Part shown: one piece after another, positions 27,025 to 34,803 of the stretch
Layout of the letters: each line of letters opens with the position of its first letter
How positions within the stretch are numbered: the stretch's first letter is position 1
Assembly: GCA_937870635.1 (NCBI GenBank)
Contig: CALMZP010000044.1
Coordinates: 49,417-113,416, forward strand
Length of the DNA stretch: 64,000 bases
Direction: 5' to 3'
Origin: an uncultured Acidobacteriota bacterium
GTDB lineage: Bacteria > Acidobacteriota > Thermoanaerobaculia > Gp7-AA8
Position numbers and translations under genes: made by a program
The notes under the pieces: generated by a model
What the model was told of the DNA's origin: nothing
Databases searched by the model: none
The model's input: only the letters and a program-made list of their open reading frames with translations

Positions 27025-27861
27025 GTGAAGAAATACCAGTCGATGCGTGACTTCTCCGATACGCCGGAGCCATCCGGCAGGGAGAAACGGCGGCGCGGGA
27101 AACAGCCGACGTTCGTCATCCAGAAACATCAGGCCTCCCATCTTCACTACGACTTTCGGCTGGAGATGGAAGGCGTCCTCAAATCGTGGGCGGTTCCGAA
27201 AGGACCTTCCTACGATCCGACGGTCAAGCGCCTGGCGATGATGACCGAGGATCATCCGTATGAGTACGGGTCGTTCGAGGGGGTGATCCCGGAGGGCAAC
27301 TACGGGGCGGGAAACGTCATCATCTGGGACAACGGAACGTGGGAGTTCATCGAGCCGGGTGACGATCCGGTGAAGGCGCTCAAGCAGGGAAAGCTGACCT
27401 TCCGCATGTACGGGAAGAAGATGTTCGGCGAGTGGGCTCTCGTTCGGATCAAGGGACGCTCGCCGAAAGGTAACGAGTGGCTCCTTCTCAAGCACCGGGA
27501 CGAATTCGCGAACGAAAAGGTCGATGTCACGGCGGTCGCGCCGCGGTCGGTCGTGTCGAACCGCACAGTGGAAGAGGTGGACAGGGGCCGCGTGTGGCAG
27601 AGCAATCGGAAGTCCTCGGGACGGGTGCCGACGCTGGCGGCGAGACTGGCGAAAGAAGATCGTGGAGCGCGGAGGACCTCGCCCGCGAAGCGTGGAGCGC
27701 GGGCGACCTCGCCCGCGAATGCTAAAAAGACTTCGGCGCCAGCGAAGCGGCCAGCGAAGGGTCGGCCAGCGCGACCTCGAGCAGCTCCCGCTCCGAGTCG
27801 AAGCTCGCGCGCTGGAGCGCGGACTTCAGCTCGACCCACTCCACGTCGTCGACCTCGCTGA
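27025..27861 (+). CDS. Stand-alone LigD-type 3'-phosphoesterase domain protein
   Basis: A protein of about 278 residues starting at GTG 27025 (an ATG at 27043 is the alternative; neither has a clear ribosome site). It has the full 3'-phosphoesterase signature of DNA ligase D: RDFSDTPEPSG, FVIQKHQASHLHYDFRLE, LKSWAVPKGPS, HPYEYGSFEGVIPEGNYGAG and WLLLKH. The domain trims 3' ends during non-homologous end joining. No ligase or polymerase domain follows; instead a basic Lys/Arg/Ala/Pro tail begins near residue 200 and contains a 10-residue tandem repeat. The last 140 bases overlap the convergent NUDIX gene. Confidence 0.8.
   Translation: MKKYQSMRDFSDTPEPSGREKRRRGKQPTFVIQKHQASHLHYDFRLEMEGVLKSWAVPKGPSYDPTVKRLAMMTEDHPYEYGSFEGVIPEGNYGAGNVIIWDNGTWEFIEPGDDPVKALKQGKLTFRMYGKKMFGEWALVRIKGRSPKGNEWLLLKHRDEFANEKVDVTAVAPRSVVSNRTVEEVDRGRVWQSNRKSSGRVPTLAARLAKEDRGARRTSPAKRGARATSPANAKKTSAPAKRPAKGRPARPRAAPAPSRSSRAGARTSARPTPRRRPR
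27661..27720. repeat. Two tandem 30-bp family A repeats in coding sequence
   Basis: Positions 27661-27690 and 27691-27720 repeat a unit starting CGTGGAGCGCGG and ending CTCGCCCGCGAA with four mismatches or fewer. Being 30 bp, they keep frame and encode RGARRTSPAK-RGARATSPAN in the basic tail of the phosphoesterase. Confidence 0.88.
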
Positions 27862-28183
27862 GCTGTGGTTTGAGATCCCCCTCGATGAAGCGCATCAGGT
27901 AGAAGTCGACGCGCTTGCGGATCAGGGTGTCGCCGGCGCGAAAGAAGTACTCGATGGTGTCGAGCGTCCGGATGATCTCCGCGGTGATGCCGGTTTCCTC
28001 GAGCACTTCCCGCAGGGCGGCCTGTTCCGACGTTTCGCCTTCGGAGACGGCTCCCTTCGGCAGGCCCCAGCGGGTGCGACCGCGCGTTGCGATCAGGGCC
28101 ACGTGCGGCACCCCGTCGCGCAGGGAGATGACCGCGCCTCCCGCTGAATGCTCGTTGCGCGTCTTCCGCTTCCCCGCCGGCAT
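27722..28183 (-). CDS. NUDIX hydrolase
   Basis: A 153-residue NUDIX protein. The NUDIX box GxxxEx... is complete: KGAVSEGETSEQAALREVLE with ETGI following. The start at 28183 (MPAGKRK) is chosen because a TAGAAT hexamer stands 8 bases upstream and upstream codons look non-coding. The N-terminal SAGGAVISLRDGVPHVALI and the family layout resemble diadenosine-polyphosphate or nucleotide-housecleaning hydrolases, but the substrate is open. Its 3' end overlaps the convergent phosphoesterase tail by 140 bases. Confidence 0.88.
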   Translation of the reverse strand: MPAGKRKTRNEHSAGGAVISLRDGVPHVALIATRGRTRWGLPKGAVSEGETSEQAALREVLEETGITAEIIRTLDTIEYFFRAGDTLIRKRVDFYLMRFIEGDLKPQLSEVDDVEWVELKSALQRASFDSERELLEVALADPSLAASLAPKSF

Positions 28184-28277
28184 CGGCACGCATTCTAACG
28201 GCAACCGGAAGCCGTGCTTTTTGTAAACAAAGGGCGTACATTCATGATGTCGCGCACGATACGGAGGAGGTTCGGCA

Positions 28278-28709
28278 ATGCTCGGTACCATCACCGTCAT
28301 TCTCGTGGTCGTTCTTGCAGCCCTGATCGTGTTTTTCATCCGCACACGCCGCCAGGATCAGATCAGTGCTCTGCTGGAGAAGAGGCGCGCGCAATCGAAG
28401 GTCGTCTCCAAGGCTGAGTACGCCAACGGCATCGAGCGGATGCCGGTCGCGCTGGCTCTCGACGACAAGACCGTGTACTACGAGAACCCCGACCTGGAGG
28501 CGAGTCTCGACATCGATCGCATCGAAGAGATCGAGTACGACGACGAGCTGACCACTGGGAAGAACATCGAACAGGGGAGCCGCGTCATCCGGATGCGGGC
28601 GCACGGCACGCCGTTCGAGTTCATCGTCTCGGCTGCGGACGCCACGCGATGGCAGCAGGCACTTCCTCCCCGTCAGGCCGGCGGCGGCCGGACCGCGCGC
28701 GTCGGTTAG
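28278..28709 (+). CDS. Membrane-anchored hypothetical protein
   Basis: A 143-residue protein, not recognised. A strong GAGGAGG site stands 8 bases before the ATG. One N-terminal membrane helix (residues 3-22) is followed by a short basic stretch and a small beta-rich cytoplasmic domain (VALALDDKTVYYEN, EIEYDDELTTGK, RMRAHGTPFEFIVS) reminiscent of a PH-like fold. It lies just upstream of the tRNA-Pro gene on the same strand. Confidence 0.75.
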   Translation: MLGTITVILVVVLAALIVFFIRTRRQDQISALLEKRRAQSKVVSKAEYANGIERMPVALALDDKTVYYENPDLEASLDIDRIEEIEYDDELTTGKNIEQGSRVIRMRAHGTPFEFIVSAADATRWQQALPPRQAGGGRTARVG

Positions 28710-28770
28710 ACTCACACCCGCGGAATGGTAGGGAGGGGGCGTCCTGTTGGACGCGGCGTTCCTTCCGTGT

Positions 28771-28848
<78 letters not shown>

Positions 28849-28851
28849 CTT

Positions 28852-28935
28852 TCAATTTTGGATTTGCGATTTTGGATTTTGGATTGCCAGCCAATCCGCG
28901 CCAGAATGCAGATCAATCGAAAATCCAAAATCCCC
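28852..28935. repeat. ATTTTGGATT hairpin repeat between two tRNA genes (family F)
   Basis: AATTTTGGATTTGCGATTTT and GGATTTTGGATT form the left arm; AATCGAAAATCCAAAATCCC forms the right arm. It fills the spacer between tRNA-Pro and tRNA-Arg. This AT-rich text stands out in the GC-rich surroundings. Confidence 0.82.
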
Positions 28936-28939
28936 AAAG

Positions 28940-29016
28940 GTCCCCGTAGCTCAGCTGGACAGAGCAACAGCCTTCTAAGCTGTGGGTCGCAGGTTCGAGC
29001 CCTGCCGGGGACGCCA
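28940..29016 (+). tRNA. tRNA-Arg (TCT)
   Basis: A 77-base cloverleaf with encoded CCA. Acceptor GTCCCCG pairs with CGGGGAC, anticodon stem ACAGC/GCTGT with loop CTTCTAA and anticodon TCT at 28974-28976, T-loop GTTCGAGCC. Confidence 0.97.
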
Positions 29017-29019
29017 GCC

Positions 29020-29048
29020 ACCTTTCGATTTTGGATTTTGGATTGCCA
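29020..29048. repeat. Second family F copy after tRNA-Arg
   Basis: CACCTTTCGATTTTGGATTT and TGGATTGCCA follow the tRNA-Arg 3' end. The same CACCTTTC-ATTTTGGATT junction follows tRNA-Pro, so the same unit sits behind both tRNA genes. Confidence 0.75.
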
Positions 29049-29077
29049 CTTCCGGCGAAATCCGGGCTGGCCCGCTC

Positions 29078-31183
29078 CTAATGACCTGCTCCGCGTCGGC
29101 GTCCGAAAGCGATCAAGCGCGTGTACACCCTCGAATCGCGAACGTAGGCGACGGCGACCTGCCCTCGAGGCCCGCGCGCAATGGATGTGACGAATCCGTC
29201 GATCGGACCGACCTGCACCGGCGGGTAGTCAAGAAGCTTCCCATCCGCTGCGACGCGGGCGGCCCACAAGTCGCGGCGCTCCACTCCACCAGTCCAGATC
29301 AGCACGTAGTTCTGGCCCGTCCAGAACGCAGCCATGGACTGCTTGTGATCACGCCCCGTCGAATAGCCGGACAGCGGCGTGATGGCCCGCCCTTCGGCAT
29401 CGATCAGGCGTCCAGCAATCCAGTCGTCGATCCCGGCATAAGCGTGGTTGATCCATGAAACGAAAAAGTTCCGGCCGTCGGAAGCGACCGATAAAGAATC
29501 GGCACGGTGATGCTGATCCGCGAACGTGGTGATGTCGTCGGTGGGCCAGGCGCCGAAAGCGTCGAGGCGCACACCGCGAGCGGAGCCGCCCGACTGGTAC
29601 ACCATGAGCGCCTGTGTGGCCGATGCGCCGAGGGCGATGTCGCGCAGAGCCGTGGTGTTTGCAATGACGTGAGGTCCGTCGATCAGTGCACCGGAGGCGG
29701 AGACCCGTGCTCCGACAATGTCGATCACTTCACTGTCGTTCCACGTCACGCCGCGCGTCCACACCACGAGGAAGTCGCTGCCCGTCCAGACGGCGCGGAC
29801 GAAACGGGTATCGATCGTCTCGTCATCGAGCAGCACGGGTTCGCCCACGACGACCGCGTACAACGTCTCGTGCGTGAAATCCCTGCTCGGCGACCGCCCG
29901 CCCCCAAACACATGCAGCGTCGACACTGGACCGCTTGCGATCGCGGCCGCCGTCGAGCCGTCACCTGCGAGATCTCTTCCATCCGAAGCGCCGACCACGT
30001 GAACCCGTGGACGGAGTTCCGTCCAGCTCACCATCGCGTGATCATCCTGCCATGTGAGACGTGGAAATTGCTGACCGACGTAACCGCGATGAACCTGAAA
30101 CGCCGGCCCGGCTTCAAGGAGCGGTCGGGCCCAGGTGGTGGATACCTGATAGCCCGGCCACCCTGAAGTCGTCGCGAACGCAGAAAGTGCCGCGGTGGGC
30201 GTCGAGGCGACGAGTCCAACCTCTGCCTCCGGGGCCGGAACTTCGCGCGGTGCGTCGAGTAGATCGCCGCTGGCGTTGATGTGCACGGCCTGATACGGAA
30301 TGCCCGGAGCGGAACGGAAAAGCAGAAGATAGTCCGGGCCGCGCTCGACGAAACGGAGGCCGCCCTGCGCACTCATGGGACGCTTGACGCGCGGACGATC
30401 CGGCCGTCCCGCTGCGCTGAGGTGTTGCAGCTCGAGTCCCTCCGGCGACGAGATCAGCATGACGAAACCATCGTCGGCCGCCAGCAGCGAAACGCCTCGA
30501 ATGCCAGGCAGCTCGATCGTCTCGCCGACCACTCCTGCGGCATTCATCGCTTTCAAGTGCGTTCCGGCAGCGTCCGTCCACATGACCAGCGAGATACCGT
30601 CGTGCGCAGCAAGGTGCGGCGACGCGAGCAGGGAGAGGCCAAGGTCGATGTCGCTCTGGAGAACCTCGCCAGCTTCGCTGATGCGCGTCGCAAACCATCC
30701 CGACTGACTCAAGGAGAGAATGACGAACTGGCCACCGTCCCACTGAACGGCCGTGGCGGCGCTGCCCCACATGACGGGGAGACGAATCTGGATCGGCGCC
30801 GGGTTGAGAACCTTTCCGGACGCGTCGATGATCGTCCCGGTCATCTCGCCCGAATACCCGGCCGCCACAACGAGGTAGTGGTGACCGCTCCATGCCACGT
30901 CTGCGGCGAACCTGTCACCGACGCGAATGCTCGTTTTCAGGAGCGGCTGGCCGTGCGGATCGACGAGCATCGCGAATTGACCGAGCGGGTGACTCCTGAT
31001 GACGCCCGTGGACACGATCAGGAAGTTTGTCCCGTCGGTTGCGATCGCGCTCGGAACGCCGCCGTCAATCGGCCGCGTCGCCGGCTCCGCCACCGGTTGC
31101 TCGGGAAGCAGCACCATCGGAATCGGTGATTGCGCTGCAGCGGGGAGGGAGAGGAGAAGAAGGGCGACCAGAAACCGGGGCAT
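29078..31183 (-). CDS. Secreted beta-propeller-like hypothetical protein
   Basis: A 701-residue exported protein with a signal peptide ending PAAAQ (residue 18). The mature part is a series of about 45-residue beta repeats of the type VAWSGHHYLVVAAG...G.IIDASGKVLN, recurring as AVWTGSDFLVVWTRG and AFWTGQNYVLIWTGG, which suggests one or two propellers. No catalytic motif is seen. Similar proteins are scattered in acidobacterial genomes, with no assigned function. Confidence 0.75.
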   Translation of the reverse strand: MPRFLVALLLLSLPAAAQSPIPMVLLPEQPVAEPATRPIDGGVPSAIATDGTNFLIVSTGVIRSHPLGQFAMLVDPHGQPLLKTSIRVGDRFAADVAWSGHHYLVVAAGYSGEMTGTIIDASGKVLNPAPIQIRLPVMWGSAATAVQWDGGQFVILSLSQSGWFATRISEAGEVLQSDIDLGLSLLASPHLAAHDGISLVMWTDAAGTHLKAMNAAGVVGETIELPGIRGVSLLAADDGFVMLISSPEGLELQHLSAAGRPDRPRVKRPMSAQGGLRFVERGPDYLLLFRSAPGIPYQAVHINASGDLLDAPREVPAPEAEVGLVASTPTAALSAFATTSGWPGYQVSTTWARPLLEAGPAFQVHRGYVGQQFPRLTWQDDHAMVSWTELRPRVHVVGASDGRDLAGDGSTAAAIASGPVSTLHVFGGGRSPSRDFTHETLYAVVVGEPVLLDDETIDTRFVRAVWTGSDFLVVWTRGVTWNDSEVIDIVGARVSASGALIDGPHVIANTTALRDIALGASATQALMVYQSGGSARGVRLDAFGAWPTDDITTFADQHHRADSLSVASDGRNFFVSWINHAYAGIDDWIAGRLIDAEGRAITPLSGYSTGRDHKQSMAAFWTGQNYVLIWTGGVERRDLWAARVAADGKLLDYPPVQVGPIDGFVTSIARGPRGQVAVAYVRDSRVYTRLIAFGRRRGAGH

Positions 31184-31223
31184 GACCGAAGTACGGATGG
31201 GATGGAGCGTGCGTTTAGACGTT

Positions 31224-31304
31224 CAGATTTTGGATTTTGGATTTTCGATTCAGACTCGCGGGAGAGTGGAACAATCCAAAATCCAAAATCCAAAATCTAA
31301 AATC
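31224..31304. repeat. Family F hairpin
   Basis: Left arm CAGATTTTGGATTTTGGATT (31224 on) and right arm CAATCCAAAATCCAAAATCC (31272 on) are inverted copies with a GC-rich loop between. It lies between two minus-strand genes. Confidence 0.88.
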
Positions 31305-31316
31305 GCGGCCGCCGCC

Positions 31317-31775
31317 TCACTCTTTCGGTCGCAGCGAGGACAGCGCTTTCCGCACTTCCGCGTGGCCGATGGCCACGTCGACGTCGCGCTGCAGAATGGG
31401 GATGTAGCGGGTGGCGAACTCGCCGTCGGCGGAGGGGCCAAACAGTTTCTCCACGCGGTCGCCGATGGCCCGGGCCTCCTCCAGCTCGAAGTCGCGCCGC
31501 GCCAGCTCGTCGATGTCCACGATGAGCGAGGTGATCGGCTTGAGCCAGGCGAAGAAGGGGTGCTCGCCCAGCAGGCGCAGCAGAGCGGTGGGCTGTTCCA
31601 CCGGCTCGTAAGCAAAGGAGTAGTCGGAGCGGGCCGCCTCGATGAGGGCGCGGTGGAGCGGGAGAAGGGCCTTCGAGACCTGACGGAGTGCGGACCGGGC
31701 TGAGGCGTGGGCTTCATCGTCCGGCGTGTGCATCGTACGGGCGAAGAACCGAGCTTTCTTATCGTCGAGATTCAT
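31317..31775 (-). CDS. Conserved hypothetical helical protein
   Basis: A 152-residue soluble protein starting MNLDDKKARFFART (an ATG at 31796 is possible but gives an atypical extension). It is nearly all helical, with SKALLPLHRALIEAARSDY, HPFFAWLKPITSLIVDIDEL and RYIPILQRDVDVAIGHAEV. Similar proteins of this length occur in other phyla without known function. No signal, membrane segment or metal site is seen. The 283 bases between it and the next tRNA hold no supported feature. Confidence 0.7.
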   Translation of the reverse strand: MNLDDKKARFFARTMHTPDDEAHASARSALRQVSKALLPLHRALIEAARSDYSFAYEPVEQPTALLRLLGEHPFFAWLKPITSLIVDIDELARRDFELEEARAIGDRVEKLFGPSADGEFATRYIPILQRDVDVAIGHAEVRKALSSLRPKE

Positions 31776-32058
31776 CGGGGCAGATGAAAAAATCACGGCG
31801 CCACGGTTGGCTGGGGAAGGGTGGGCAGGCAGTAGCCAACCGTGTGCGCCGTGAAGCTGTAGTCTCTGAAGCCTCGGAACAACAAGTCTACCGCAACTGG
31901 TGGTTCACTACCATCTCCGGGTGGTGCGATGTCCGTGCCGTCCGGACAGCTCCCGAAGACCCCTTGCGCACTCCCGAACCGGCGCGTAGAATCGCGCGCT
32001 CGACGCCGCCGATCCGACGGAATTCACGGTAGCGTCAGGCGGTTAACGCGCTGTGCTC

Positions 32059-32135
32059 GCACCCATAGCTTAATTGGATAGAGCATCTGACTACGGATCA
32101 GAAGGTTCCAAGTTCGAGTCTTGGTGGGTGCACCA
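32059..32135 (+). tRNA. tRNA-Arg (ACG)
   Basis: A 77-base cloverleaf with encoded CCA. Acceptor GCACCCA pairs with TGGGTGC, anticodon stem TCTGA/TCAGA with loop CTACGGA and anticodon ACG at 32093-32095. The A34 of this tRNA is the target of TadA, whose gene begins 57 bases downstream. Confidence 0.97.
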
Positions 32136-32192
32136 ACCCCAATCCCTAACCGACGGCGGGCCATACGTGCCCGCCGTTGTAATCTTTGACAG

Positions 32193-32650
32193 ATGAGTCA
32201 GGCGCAATGGATGGAAGAAGCTCTTGCGCTTGCAGAAGAAGCGGCAGCGGACGGTGAGACTCCGGTCGGCGCGGTCATCGTCGATCGCAACGGCAACGTC
32301 ATCGGCCGCGGTCGCAACCGTCGGGAAGCCGGCGACCCACTCGGCCACGCCGAGCTCCTGGCGATCCGCGAAGCCGCCCAGGCGATGGGCGACTGGCGGC
32401 TCGAAGGGACGACGATGGTGGTGACCCTGGAACCGTGCGCGATGTGCGCCGGCGCCCTGGTCAACGCCCGGGTGGAGCGCCTGGTGTTCGGCGCCCTCGA
32501 CCCGAAAGCCGGTTTCTGCGGCTCGCTCGGCAACCTCGTTCAGGATCCCAGGCTGAATCACCGCCTGGAGGTGGTGAGCGGAGTCGAGGAGGCGCGGTCC
32601 CGGGAACTTCTGCAGCGGTTCTTCCGGCAATTGCGTACGCGCGAACGAAC

Positions 32651-32672
<22 letters not shown>
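32193..32672 (+). CDS. tadA: tRNA adenosine(34) deaminase
   Basis: A 159-residue zinc deaminase that turns A34 of tRNA-Arg(ACG) into inosine. GHAELLAI supplies the zinc His and the catalytic Glu, EPCAMCAGAL the two zinc Cys. Length is normal. A TAATCT hexamer ends 7 bases before the ATG and no ribosome site is seen, so the transcript is probably leaderless. The last 22 bases (codons for RWQSG and the stop) are also the 5' acceptor and D-stem region of the next tRNA-Ser gene. Confidence 0.95.
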
Positions 32673-32742
<70 letters not shown>

Positions 32743-32760
32743 TCGGCACAATGAACACCG

Positions 32761-32847
32761 AAATGTTGAATGTTAAATGTTGAATGTTAAATGTTTAAAA
32801 CGCTTCTTTTTAACATTCAACATTGAACATTCAACATTAAACATTTC
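32761..32847. repeat. AATGTTGAATGTTA long hairpin between two tRNA-Ser genes (family G)
   Basis: Arms of about 36 bases built from AATGTTGAATGTTAAATG and its inverse (ACATTCAACATTGAACATTC) pair with few mismatches around a 12-base loop. The text is strongly AT-rich against the GC-rich chromosome. Confidence 0.9.
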
Positions 32848-32866
32848 GCTTTTCTTTGACAATATT

Positions 32867-32956
32867 GGAGAGATGGCCGAGTGGCTTAAGGCGCACGCTT
32901 GGAAAGCGTGTGTACGGTAAAACGTACCGTGGGTTCGAATCCCACTCTCTCCGCCA
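32867..32956 (+). tRNA. tRNA-Ser (GGA)
   Basis: A 90-base class II tRNA with encoded CCA. Acceptor GGAGAGA pairs with TCTCTCC, anticodon stem CACGC/GCGTG with loop TTGGAAA and anticodon GGA at 32901-32903, long variable arm TACGGTAAAACGTACCG. Confidence 0.97.
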
Positions 32957-32962
32957 TGTCAT

Positions 32963-32990
32963 CCGCGGGCGAGGTCGCCCGCGCTCCACG
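32963..32990. repeat. Family A palindrome
   Basis: CCGCGGGCGAGGTCGCCCGC followed by GCTCCACG, between tRNA-Ser and the SRP RNA gene. It has the same core and the same CTCCA flank as the dnaX copies. Confidence 0.9.
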
Positions 32991-33002
32991 ATGATTCGTT
33001 CG

Positions 33003-33128
33003 AGCCCGCTGGGAGGAGCTCGGGTCCTGTGCAGCAGGCGCACTGAACCACGTCAGGTCCGGAAGGAAGCAGCGTTAAGGTGCTCAACCTGTGTGCCGCA
33101 GTAAACCTGGGCTCTTCCGAGCGGGCTC
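33003..33128 (+). ncRNA. ffs: Signal recognition particle RNA (4.5S type)
   Basis: The universally conserved SRP domain IV is present (GTCAGGTCCGGAAGGAAGCA at 33052-33071). The ends pair: GAGCCCGCT at the 5' end with AGCGGGCTC at the 3' end, with a second helix GAGCTCGGGT/ACCTGGGCTC. TTTT follows at 33129-33132 and may end transcription. Placement just before dnaX-ybaB-recR is common in bacteria. Confidence 0.95.
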
Positions 33129-33133
33129 TTTTG

Positions 33134-33197
33134 AGAGTGACGGGTTACGCGTGCCGCGTCGTAACTCGTGACCCGTCACTCGTCACTCGTCACTCAT
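33134..33197. repeat. Family D repeat in the dnaX leader
   Basis: GAGTGACGGGTTACGCG and the inverse CGTAACTCGTGACCCGTCAC are followed by CTCGTCACTCGTCACTC. It fills the space between the SRP RNA and the dnaX start and could pair as a hairpin close to the dnaX ribosome-binding region. Confidence 0.78.
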
Positions 33198-33201
33198 TCT
33201 C

Positions 33202-34803
33202 ATGGCATACCAGGCTCTCGCGCGTAAGTACCGGCCCCAGACGTTCGCCGACATCATCGGGCAGCAGACTCTCGTCCGCACGCTGCAGAACGCGATCGAG
33301 CAGCAGCGCATCCACCACGCCTACCTCTTCTCCGGCGTACGCGGCGTCGGAAAGACCACCTCGGCCCGCATCCTGGCCAAAGCCCTCAACTGCATCAAAG
33401 GCCCCACCCTCGAGCCGTGCAACGAATGCACGATGTGCCGCGAGATCACCGAGGGCATCGACATGGATGTGCGGGAGATCGACGCGGCGACGTACACCGG
33501 CGTCGACAACATCCGCGAGCTCCGCGAAGTCACGCAGTTCCAGCCGGCCCGCGACCGCTACCGCATCTTCATCATCGACGAAGCGCACATGCTTTCCGTC
33601 CAGTCGTGGAACGCGCTCCTCAAGATTCTGGAGGAGCCGCCGCCGCACGTGGTCTTCATGTTCGCCACGACCGAGATCCACAAGGTCCCGCAGACGATCA
33701 TCTCCCGCGTCCAGAAGTTCCTGCTGCGCAAGATCACGCTCGACGAGCTGATCGCGCAGATCGGTACGATCGCGAAGCAGGAAGGCATCGAGGCCGACCG
33801 CGAAGCGCTGGAGATCATCGCCCGCCGCGGCGAAGGCAGCGTCCGCGATTCGATCTCGCTGCTCGACCAGGTCATCGCCTTCGGCGGCCGGAACATCACC
33901 GCCACCGAAGTTGCTACCGTCCTCGGACTCTCCGAGACGGCGTTTTTCGCGCGCATCGTCAAGCTGATCGGCGAAGGCGATCACTCCGGCATCCTCGAGG
34001 CCGTCGAGGAAGCCGCATCGACCGGACGCGATTTCAAGATGCTCTATCGCGATCTCCTCAACTTCGTCCGCAACCTGCTTCTCATCGCAGGCGGCGCGAA
34101 CGAAGCGGTGCTCGCAGCGTCGCCGGAAGATCTCGTCACGATCCGCACCACCGCCGGGCAGTTCTCCTACACCGAACTTCTGCGGATCGCCAATCTCCTG
34201 CTGCGCGACGACGAGATCGTCAACGACACCGAGCATCAGCGGTTGGCCGTCGAGATCGCGCTGCTCAAGGCCGCCACGTTCCCACGCCTGCGGGCTGTGG
34301 AAGAGGCGGTTGGATCGGGGGTCGCGGGCGAGGTCGCCCGCGCTCCAAAGACGTCGCGTTCGCCACAGTCGTCCCAAGGCCGCGACGCGGGCGAGGTCGC
34401 CCGCGCTCCAAAGGCTGCGCGCGAGGCGGACGCGGGCGAGGTCGCCCGCGCTCCAGGCGCCGACATCCAGGATTTCGTCGACCAGCTCAAGAAGGCACGG
34501 CCGCTCCTCGCCGGTTACCTCGCCGGCGCGAAGAGCCTGCGCAAGGAAGAGAAACGCCTCGTCTTCATTTTTGACGATCCACACCTGGCCGAGCCGCTGA
34601 CCGACGCAAAAGCGTCGCTGGAACAGGTCGCGGCGGAAGTGTTCGGAACGCCGATGGGGATCCTGATCGAGACGTCGACCCCATCGCAGGGCGGCGGACG
34701 GCGGGCCGAGGACAGCGCGCCGGGGTCACCGATGCGGGATGATCCGGTGGTCAAGGCGTTCGCGAAACACCTCGGCGGCGAGATCGTGAAGGAGAAACGA
34801 TGA
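33202..34803 (+). CDS. dnaX: DNA polymerase III subunit gamma/tau
   Basis: A 533-residue clamp-loader ATPase. KYRPQTFADIIGQ opens the AAA+ domain, GVRGVGKTTSARILAKALNC is Walker A, CIKGPTLEPCNECTMC the zinc module, DEAHML Walker B, and domain III ends near residue 365. A linker at about 374-418 carries three near-identical AGEVARAP units encoded by a palindromic intergenic repeat. A shorter tau-like tail follows (DFVDQLKKARPLLAGYLAG). The stop overlaps the ybaB start by 4 bases. Confidence 0.95.
   Translation: MAYQALARKYRPQTFADIIGQQTLVRTLQNAIEQQRIHHAYLFSGVRGVGKTTSARILAKALNCIKGPTLEPCNECTMCREITEGIDMDVREIDAATYTGVDNIRELREVTQFQPARDRYRIFIIDEAHMLSVQSWNALLKILEEPPPHVVFMFATTEIHKVPQTIISRVQKFLLRKITLDELIAQIGTIAKQEGIEADREALEIIARRGEGSVRDSISLLDQVIAFGGRNITATEVATVLGLSETAFFARIVKLIGEGDHSGILEAVEEAASTGRDFKMLYRDLLNFVRNLLLIAGGANEAVLAASPEDLVTIRTTAGQFSYTELLRIANLLLRDDEIVNDTEHQRLAVEIALLKAATFPRLRAVEEAVGSGVAGEVARAPKTSRSPQSSQGRDAGEVARAPKAAREADAGEVARAPGADIQDFVDQLKKARPLLAGYLAGAKSLRKEEKRLVFIFDDPHLAEPLTDAKASLEQVAAEVFGTPMGILIETSTPSQGGGRRAEDSAPGSPMRDDPVVKAFAKHLGGEIVKEKR
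34324..34455. repeat. Three family A palindromes inside dnaX
   Basis: Copies at 34324-34350, 34387-34413 and 34432-34455 each read GCGGGCGAGGTCGCCCGCGC followed by TCCA. All are in the same frame and encode AGEVARAP. They match intergenic copies at 32963-32990 and 47992-48015. Confidence 0.95.

Noticed and set aside
31776..32058. Small plus-strand frame (31688-32032)
   Set aside because: It begins inside the opposing helical protein gene, has no ribosome site and a translation without recognisable pattern.
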